In this document: piece by piece, positions 56,488-64,000 of the stretch
Layout: each line of letters begins with the position of its first letter
Numbering within the stretch: the first letter of the stretch is position 1
From: Amoebidium appalachense
Taxonomy: Eukaryota > Ichthyosporea
Assembly (NCBI GenBank): GCA_963693365.1
Contig: CAVNZM010000005.1
Location: 6,014,001 to 6,078,000, forward strand
DNA: 64,000 nucleotides
Direction of reading: 5' to 3'
Translations under genes and position numbers: made by a program
The notes under the pieces: model-generated
Told to the model about the DNA's origin: nothing
Seen by the model: only the letters and a program-made list of their open reading frames with translations
Databases searched by the model: none

Positions 56488-57432
56488 GGGTAAGAATGTG
56501 AAACAGAGTAGGAACTAACTGTAGGGTGGCAAGCCGAAAGAATAGCACGGAGGCTTACGGGTTTAAAATGATGCCATGGTTTCACAGACATTGTTTTTAT
56601 TTTCCAGGCCTTTTTTGGATCTACATTAATATTTACAGGAATCGCAGGCTGTGCGGCAGGTTCGATCATCGCCATATCAAAGTTAAAAACGCTTGCGAGG
56701 GCAACATTCATTCTTCACTCTTCTTCATTCACGTCACCTAACGCAAACGCAAAAAAAGGGCAACACGAAGCCGTTTTTTTTTTTTTTTGGCAAAAAGGAC
56801 ACGCAAAAAGAATATAACGTAACCAAATTTAAAGACCATTCTTCAGGAAAGTCATTAGCAACATCAAATGTTGAGCGTAAAGGGAGCGAAGGAGGGAAAC
56901 ACGGTACCAGCCAGAATATCGTTTGCGAAAGCTGACATGTAGCAAATATAGAACACAAAAGACGTGTTTTTTTTTTGTTTTCTTTTTTTTTGGGGGGGGG
57001 GGGGTTCTGACCCCTCTTCGTTGAACCCTGATGCCTGCTTGTATGTGAGCTCTTGCACTTCTTTGGAGGGAAGGTGGAGGGCATCAACACCACCAGCACC
57101 CATAGCCATGACCTGGGCCGTGCAGCACTGCATATGTGTACGTGTGTACGTGTACGGGTGTACGGGTGTACGTGTGTACGTGTATGCCCGTGCAGAGGGG
57201 TGTCGGTGTACGTGTGTGTGTACGTGTGTGTGTACGTGTGCATGCGCGGGTGTGTCGTGTGTAGCAGTGTGTGCGAGTGTTTGTACGTGTGTGAAGAAGT
57301 GCGTATTTGTGTAAGTATACGTGTACAACTCATGTACGCGTGTGTACATCAAGCGCAACCGCGTACGAGCGTCTGTGTGTGCCTGTACGTGTGCACGTAT
57401 GTACATTTTGTGCATATACGTTTGTACGTGTG

Positions 57433-57467
<35 letters not shown>

Positions 57468-57679
57468 CTGCCAACAGAATATGAGCCCTGGCACCCCACA
57501 CCCACCTTTGAAACGAAGTACATGGCCATCAGCGCCTCTTGGATAGTTTTCCCGAGAGTCAACATGCCGTGGTTGCGCAAAACGAGCACCTGCCATATAT
57601 AGAAGGTGTGAGTGGGTCAATGACGCCAACAGCGGTAGGTAATGTGCCCGATAACAGGGTTCGAAAAGGGATAGGGGTA

Positions 57680-57734
<55 letters not shown>

Positions 57735-58053
57735 GGGGAGAGGGGGGGACGGGGAGGCCGGGGGAGGGGGGGGACTGAAAACGCGGTTACATGAATAGGG
57801 GCAGGAATTTGGGTGTGTGTGTGTATGGGGGGGGGGGGGGGGGGGGAGAAGGAAGGGGATAGATGGTTCTTTAGGTGCTTCCACAAGATAAGGAATGTGA
57901 GAAATGAGACGAAAAAGGGGGGGTTTTGAGGGTCTTAGGGGGTTAGTCTGAGGGACTGCTACAGGTAGGGGGGCCGAGAGAGGGGGGGAAAGGGGGGAGG
58001 GGGGAGGGGGGAGGTGGAAGATTTTCAGAAGAAGAGTCCCTCCCCCCCCCCCC

Positions 58054-58084
<31 letters not shown>

Positions 58085-58357
58085 ACACGCACACACACAC
58101 ACTTACACGAAACACAAACACAGTTTCTTTCTTTCTCATTTCAGTCTAGTGGCGTATGGCCGTCTATTTCCCCCCCCTCTCCCTCTCGTTTCCTTTCTTC
58201 TCCGACCCAGTCCCCCTCCACCCTCCCAACATAAACAAGTACACATACATCAGGTCCTACTTATTATTCTCCCCCCCCCCCCCCCCCCCCCCTCCCCCCG
58301 CCCCACAACACACACACACACACACACACACCACCACCACCACCACCAACACACACA

Positions 58358-58391
<34 letters not shown>

Positions 58392-59093
58392 GAAAGAAAG
58401 AAAGAAAAAGTTGGGGGAGGGAAAACTAAACAACGAAAAAACCTTATCCATTACACTTTTAACTAAATATAAACGGAATACACGAAAGGGCGAGCGATCA
58501 GCCAAAAAAGGCTAAAAGGGAAGGCACCCTATTGGTGGGGCCCAGGTCCCTCTGCAGGCTGGTGAACTCCTCCTTGGTCATGGCAAGGCCCCCGTAGTCG
58601 TGGTAGGACACGGGCCCAAACAGCATGCTGTGATTGGTTGCTTAGTTTTAAACTATATTTTTTATAGTTTTTAAATGTCTTCAATGGGCCTAAACAGCAT
58701 GCTATGATTGGTTCGTTAGCTCAAGCGATGCTTGTTACATAACTTTTAACGTTTTTTTATTTTAAGATTTCATAGTCGTGGTAGGACGAGGGGCCAAACA
58801 GCATGTTGTGATTGGCTCGTTAGCTTAAGCAATTGTTTGTTATTTGTTAATTTTTAACGTTTTTTTAATAGATTTTCCCCGTAGTCGTGTGGTAGGACGA
58901 GGGCCCAAGCAGCATGCTGTGATTGGCTCGTTTGCTTTTAAGCCATGATGTGATTGGTTTGTTAGTTTTAATCCTTTTTCGTCGAGTTTTTTGGGCTTTG
59001 TGTGAACGTTATAGTTATTGTATTCTGACTTGTGAAGAGAATGGACATACCTTCTGACCCTCCCCCCCCCCCCCCCCCTCCCCCCCCACCCCC

Positions 59094-59138
<45 letters not shown>

Positions 59139-59431
59139 AAAAAAAAAAAAAAAACCGAAACCACCACCACCGCAGGGGGTAGGCAAGAGGGTGGAAATGG
59201 ACGCACGGGGGGGGGGGGGGGGGGGGGGAGGGGGGGGGGGGGGGGGGGGATTGTGTAGCAGGAGATAGGACACAAAGAATATAGAAGAGACGTGTGTGTA
59301 GGGCAGAGGGGTGGCAAGAGGCAGGAACTAAAGATGTGTTACAGAGTGTGAAATGCACATTCACGACATACAGCGCTATGCAGATTTTGGAAAGCACACA
59401 CAAACAGTATTGCATCACACGCAAAGTCGAT

Positions 59432-59474
<43 letters not shown>

Positions 59475-59729
59475 TATTTGAGGGGGGAGGGGGGGTTGGT
59501 GTGTGTGTGTGTGTTGGGGGGGGGGGGGGGGGGGGGGGGGGGGCAAAATCATCCTCTGTACTCGAGATTCAAACCCATTCACCTCGTCAACGAAACCAGG
59601 GGGAAAGGAGGAGGGGGGGGGGGGGGGGAGGGGGGGCTGCACCTGTCTTGTGTCATTGGGAGGAGGCCACATTTCATAGAGGCCACGGCCATAGCAGGGG
59701 GGTCGTGGGTGTGCAATACAGCATGGGCA

Positions 59730-59762
<33 letters not shown>

Positions 59763-60117
59763 TATACATATACCTGAGTGAGCGTTCTAAAAGGTGAATG
59801 AATGTTTGTGTGTGTGTGTGTGTGTGCATGTGGTTTCACACGTCTGAAGATTCTGCCATACTAAGAGAATGAAGAATAGTTCATGATACTTCTCCCCCCC
59901 CCCCCCCCCCCCTCCCCACACACACACATGAAAGCAACTCTATATATATATGTTGAACTCTCCCATACCTGTTATGCTACTCTGATGGAGTGAGGGTAGG
60001 CTTGTGTGGTGAGGGAACGAAAAAAACAAAAAACAAAACTGGAGAGCTCAAAAAGGGAGCCGTTGGTAGTTTGAGGGTGTGTGTGCGTGTATGTGTGTGT
60101 GTGGTGGGGGGGGAGGT

Positions 60118-60148
<31 letters not shown>

Positions 60149-61339
60149 GGGAGGAGGAAGGGGAGGGGGGAAGGGGGAAGGGAGAAGGGCAAGGGGGGAA
60201 GGGGGGGGGGGGGGGGGGGGGGGGGGGGCTTCGGGTGAACATGCATTAACAAAGATGTTCAACCATCAACAGAATTTAAATGCATGGGTTGAGGTGGATG
60301 GGGAGGAAAAACAATGAGAAACGATGTGTCGGGCCGAAACACAGATGGGGCAGGGAAAGGGGCGGGTGTGTGTGTGTGTGTGTGTGAGGGGGGGGGGGGG
60401 GGGGGGGGGAGATTGAACAAGAGGGGGGAGTTAGAATGCGTTGGAGAATAAAAAGTAAGTACGTTACGGACTGACCACACTATGCACATGCTGCAAACAA
60501 GAGCACACACAGAGAAAATGCGATATCGCGGGGGTGGGCACCCGGGCGGGGGGGCGAGGGGGGAAGGGGGAGGGGGGGGGGGGGGGGGGGGGAGGGGGGG
60601 AACAAAACCCTCTCTTGCCTTCTGCACGGCACCGTACACAATGAACCCCACCTCATTTTACACAGATGTGTTAAGCAAATAAAGAGCATACACACAGAGA
60701 ATGCAATTTAATTTATACCTTCTCTTGCCTCGTGCACTGCACCATGCACAATGAACCCCGCCTTATTTACAACCCCTGTCTGGGTGCCCTTATCCACAAC
60801 ATTCCCCTGCGCATCCACAACCACAAGACCACTGGCCGTAATCTCATCGTAGCCAATACCTGCATGTGTATGCGTGTGTGTGTACGTGTGTGTATGTGTG
60901 TGTTACACTATGCTTTTGCAGGCGGGGTTTTTTGTAACAGTTGTTGGGTTGTGGAGAGGAAGTGAGGGTATAGGGGTGAGGATGTGATAAGGTCTTGATT
61001 CCCTCTAGGAGCATTCATGGTGTGTGGCCCAGGCATATCAAGTTTGTTTTTGTTCGCTGCTGTGCGTGCACGTGGACTTTCGGCTTGTGTGTGTGTGTGT
61101 GTGTGTTTCTTTATGTCTGTGTTGGGGGGTGGGGTGGGGGGTAGACCAGAGGTACGTAGCATAAAGAACACCGACAGACAGTAAAGAGAAAGGCACAATA
61201 CTTGTCATACGCGGACCAACACACTATGTAAAAAAACCCCGTTGTCGGAGTGGGATGGCAGGGATTGGGGCTGGGCGGGAAATGTTGGAAGGGGGGAGAA
61301 GGGCGTGGGGTGGGGTGGAGGTGTGTGTGTGTGTGTGTG

Positions 61340-61375
<36 letters not shown>

Positions 61376-62123
61376 CTAACCATATGGGTTGAGGAGGAAG
61401 AGGGGCTTGCCGGGACGGGGCAGGCGGACGGAGATGTGGTTGTAGATGGTGTCACTCCAGCCAAGCATATCCACAATACGGTAGGCCGCTGTCAGGTTGG
61501 GGGGTAGGAGTCATTTGATGAGGGTCCGACGTCTTTTGGTCGCTTTATTGGGACCCCCCTCCCTTCTCCCCCCCCCCCAAATACTAACTCCCCGAACTCG
61601 ATATATTCGATGGAAGGTCGTTATGATTTAATGGCATCATGGCTTTTGTATGAAATCCTTAGGAACAGAACTCAGCCAGAGGTTCATGATCAGCAGAAAG
61701 GCCGCAGCTGGGGGAATGAGGAGAGGAGAGGGGGAGAGGGGGGAGGGGGGGGGCGAGGGGGGGTTGTTGTTGGTAAACTTGTAGCCACTGGGGATAGATG
61801 GGATACTGCTGAACGCCCAGACAACGAAGCTGGTGTTTTTTAAACCCGTATGTTGCTGTGTGTAAATGTGGGCCAGAGATGCAGCCGAGAGGCCGTAACG
61901 AACTGTGATGAACGAATGAGGGTGCATGCGCACATGCCCTAAGATACTTCCAAACCCGTTGAAAGAAATTTTACCAACTGGAGAAAACAAAACCAGGGCA
62001 CCGAACCCATCAGCATTTCGCCTTGCAGAGAGCACTATCTTGTGCTGCGGGGAGGGGGAAGGGTGAAACACCTGCCAAGTCTACCCTCAGCTTCCATTCT
62101 TCCTCGTCGTACTGTGCGGACAT
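55589..62123 (-). CDS. adducin head-domain protein (class II aldolase/adducin fold), 9 exons, 286 aa
   Basis: Exons on the - strand: 62123-62072, 61488-61381, 60859-60719, 59730-59643, 58627-58528, 57589-57506, 57127-57012, 56418-56350, 55691-55589. All junctions keep phase and total 861 nt ending in TAA. Landmarks follow metazoan adducin order: [131 protein letters not shown] and [15 protein letters not shown]. The class II aldolase metal-site histidines are kept (His107, His109 and His170 of RNHG). The protein is only a head domain; the neck and Lys-rich MARCKS-like tail that bind spectrin-actin in animals are missing. It could be an actin-associated adducin-like protein or a metabolic class II aldolase relative. 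The last exon is the least certain; an alternative acceptor lies near 55830. Confidence 0.9.
56121..56183 (+). repeat. (GT)n microsatellite in the last intron of the adducin-like gene
   Basis: Part of a GT-rich block from about 55932 to 56183 with TGTACGTG interruptions; on the sense strand it is CA repeat. Confidence 0.85.
58586..58975 (-). repeat. tandem copies of an intron/exon boundary of the adducin-like gene
   Basis: The 3' end of intron 4 and first part of exon 5 (sense: AACCAATCACAG|CATGCTGTTTGGGCCC) recur upstream. Degraded boundary copies are centred near 58700, 58800 and 58915, with a further fragment near 58955. The + strand cues are CGTAGTCGTGGTAGGAC, CCAAACAGCATG and TGATTGGTT/CTCGTTAGC. 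Each copy keeps the AG|CATG acceptor core but not an open exon. Confidence 0.85.
59100..59154 (+). repeat. C run followed by A run
   Basis: About 30 C then about 26 A, in intron 4 of the adducin-like gene, just before a G-rich block (59208-59250). Confidence 0.85.
59524..59605 (-). mobile_element. SINE-like fragment, antisense to the + strand copies
   Basis: On the - strand: GGTTTCGTTGACGAGGTGAA, a B-box-like GGTTTGAATCTC, GAGTACAGAGG, then a C run. The matching part of the 10706 copy is GGGTTTCGTTAACGAGGTGAA-TAGGTCGAAACTCGGGTAC. This copy is closer to a canonical tRNA B box. Confidence 0.65.
60400..60535 (-). mobile_element. SINE-like fragment (degenerate)
   Basis: On the - strand the sequence runs from TTCTCTGTGTGTGCTCTTG through GCATAGTGTGGTCAGTCCG and ACTTACTTTTTATTC to TCTAACTCCCCCC and a C run, resembling the family 3' end. 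Weak similarity only. Confidence 0.35.
60606..60765 (-). repeat. tandem copy of an exon/intron boundary of the adducin-like gene
   Basis: The last ~45 bases of exon 3 (sense: GGGTTCATTGTGCATGGTGC..GAGGCAAGAGAAG|GT) are repeated about 115 bases downstream in the intron (60606-60655, reading [14 protein letters not shown]). The copy remains readable as protein. Confidence 0.85.
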
Positions 62124-62676
62124 TTTCACCAAGGAAACTCTTTGAAGGCAGCTAGGGAGTAGACAGGTGTAATGCTCAAAAAAATGGCTGGTGTTGAATC
62201 CTTGAAAGTGTGTGAGGTTGCAACCGTGGCAGTGGGTCACTGTTAATTTTTATACTGCAGCCTTGCCATAAAACAAAAAAAAAAGAGAAACGCGAACCAC
62301 CCGCAGGGTTGTAACTTGTAGGGTTCACGTTTGGCTCTGATGCCCGTGGTATAAATCATTTTGTCGGATTTTTTTTTTCCTTTTTCAAAAAACCTTAATA
62401 TTTCTGGTGGGGTTATATTGTATAGACTTCACATTATTAGCTAGAGTAAACTTGACTAGCTTTCCGTTACAAGCAAGGCCTCCTTATAGAAATGAAGGCC
62501 TTGGTTACAGGGCTTTAAAATACCTGATAAACAAAAAAAGCCTCTATCCAACCAGAGCCACGGACAAATTTGGAGTTTTTATCCGCACATACTATCCACG
62601 AGGCTCATTTTTTTTGCTTGTCAGAGCTTGTGAGTGCATATATAACGCACAATATTTTTCCACACGTTTTACGAGC

Positions 62677-62708
<32 letters not shown>

Positions 62709-62936
62709 TTTGGGTAATAAAGAAATCGGTTTAGAGCTTTAACAAACGTTAACCGGGAAACAGTTCGATGATTTATACAAGTATGACTACAATAAGAAAT
62801 CGCTAAGACGACAACGTGAAGGCGGGCCATGCCATTATCTTATCAGCTCACATGCGTCACGTGATCACATTCACGACTCCCAGAGTCGGAGTGTCATATG
62901 ATCCTTGTTAGTTGTGCGTGTTTACATAATATAAAT

Positions 62937-62938
<2 letters not shown>

Positions 62939-63020
<82 letters not shown>
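62939..63020 (+). repeat. (GT)n microsatellite
   Basis: About 82 bases of pure GT repeat upstream of the adducin-like gene. Confidence 0.9.
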
Positions 63021-63022
<2 letters not shown>

Positions 63023-63149
63023 GATGGGCCCATAAACGTGAAGAAGATACCTGCCTCCCGGGCCCGGCCCCGACTTTTTCAACCCCCCCCCCCCCCCCCC
63101 CCCCCCTCTCTCTCTCTCAGCTGCAGAGACTCTCTCACTCTCTCTCTCT

Positions 63150-63153
63150 CTCT

Positions 63154-63242
<89 letters not shown>
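63150..63242 (+). repeat. (CT)n microsatellite
   Basis: About 85 bases of CT repeat, preceded by a C run and shorter CT tracts from about 63080. Confidence 0.9.
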
Positions 63243-63245
<3 letters not shown>

Positions 63246-63699
63246 GCTCTCCTATTATATCAGCCCGCAGCTGTAGCATCAATTCATGCATGCGCTGTGT
63301 GCACACAAGCACATTCCAGTCCTTTGGGCATCCGGGTCCACCACAGTGACACGTGGACACACACACACACGCACACACAAGCGCGCGCGCACACACACAC
63401 ATGTACAATGTACAAACAGGCACTCACACGCGTACACGCACACGCACGCACACACACACACGCACACACGCACACACGCACATGCACGCACACACCGCGG
63501 TCTGCCACGCACACACATGCACGTGTACACGACCGCATATTCACACGGTGACCCGCCAAATACAAGGTACACGCACACACACATGAATAGCGTGGGATGA
63601 AAAAGGCCGGTCCACACATTCACACATACTATTAAACACACACACCTCACACGTCCACACCAACAGTACGCGACACAGACCGTATTACCACACATACAA

Positions 63700-63725
63700 A
63701 CACACACACACACACCACACACACA

Positions 63726-63783
<58 letters not shown>

Positions 63784-63829
63784 CCACACACGTTGTCACA
63801 TGTACACACACACACACGCACGCACGCAC

Positions 63830-63865
<36 letters not shown>

Positions 63866-63900
63866 CCACACACGTTGTCACATGTACACACACACACACG

Positions 63901-63976
<76 letters not shown>
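63700..63976 (+). repeat. (CA)n arrays with a duplicated non-CA insert
   Basis: Two long CA tracts separated by two near-identical copies of AACCACACACGTTGTCACATGTACAC (about 63782 and 63863), spacing about 81 bases, indicating a recent tandem duplication within the repeat. Confidence 0.8.
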
Positions 63977-63977
<1 letters not shown>

Positions 63978-64000
63978 CCCCTCCTGCCCCGGACACACAT

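Larger units (their letters stand above)
62124..64000. other. upstream region of the adducin-like gene and terminal repeats
   Basis: 62124-62930 probably holds the adducin-like promoter; it is AT-rich with (AAT)n at about 62679-62710 and several short inverted-looking patches. A 90-codon + strand frame at 62407-62679 was not accepted. From 62939 the DNA is repeats: (GT)n to about 63020, C run, (CT)n, then CA/CG-rich DNA to the end. Confidence 0.5.

Noticed and set aside
56530-56711. - strand open frame ([17 protein letters not shown]) as an extra exon of the adducin-like gene
   Set aside because: The flanking exons already join in phase and read continuously as an adducin head; no clear acceptor/donor pair was found.
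62407-62679. 90-codon + strand open frame upstream of the adducin-like gene
   Set aside because: AT-rich sequence with no motif, no splice sites and no support from neighbours.

Overview
This window is nuclear DNA from an intron-rich eukaryote. Conserved proteins are split into many short exons with GT-AG (and one clear GC-AG) boundaries, there are no bacterial operons, and about half the sequence is simple repeat: poly-C/poly-G runs up to about 88 bases, (CA)n/(GT)n and (CT)n/(GA)n. The lineage cannot be fixed from the window. The mix of RFC3, RNase H2A, an adducin-type head protein and a non-catalytic S26 family member fits a protist or alga better than an animal. Most long open frames in the window are repeat translations (Thr-His, Cys-Val, poly-Pro, poly-Gly, Leu-Ser, Arg-Glu) and were not called as genes.

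Layout. 1-1604: repeat-rich upstream DNA. 1605-12102 (+): complete 12-exon RFC3, the small clamp-loader subunit. About 12915-16438 (-): a DEDDh 3'-5' exonuclease gene converging on RFC3, with a disordered tail. 17452-24965 (+): complete 8-exon RNASEH2A, sharing a roughly 1 kb divergent intergenic region with the exonuclease. These three neighbours all act on DNA or RNA:DNA ends. About 26.6-29.1 kb (-): one well-bounded exon and several possible exons of an unidentified gene. 29775-32107 (+): a TPR gene with at least two apparent lesions, probably a pseudogene. 35267-37074 (+): a two-exon gene for a 230-residue charged protein of unknown function. 39775-48514 (+): a 7-exon S26 signal-peptidase-fold protein in which both catalytic residues are replaced. 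51330-51747 (+): a possible small Cys-rich protein. 51882-53096 (+): a multi-pass membrane protein. 55589-62123 (-): a complete 9-exon adducin-head / class II aldolase-fold protein. 62124-64000: repeats.

Exon structures were checked by hand: RFC3, RNASEH2A, the S26 homologue, the adducin-like gene and the two-exon gene each keep phase through every junction and give total lengths divisible by three.

Four genome-level patterns stand out. (1) A dispersed SINE-like element has a tRNA-like B box and ends in a fixed 3' motif followed by a long C run, which is an unusual tail. (2) Exon/intron boundaries have been tandemly duplicated into the adjoining intron at least three times. (3) Many 3' splice sites are simply the end of a (CA)n tract, and several introns start GT-rich and end CA-rich, so the two ends could pair. 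(4) The C-run orientation tends to follow the sense strand of the host gene.
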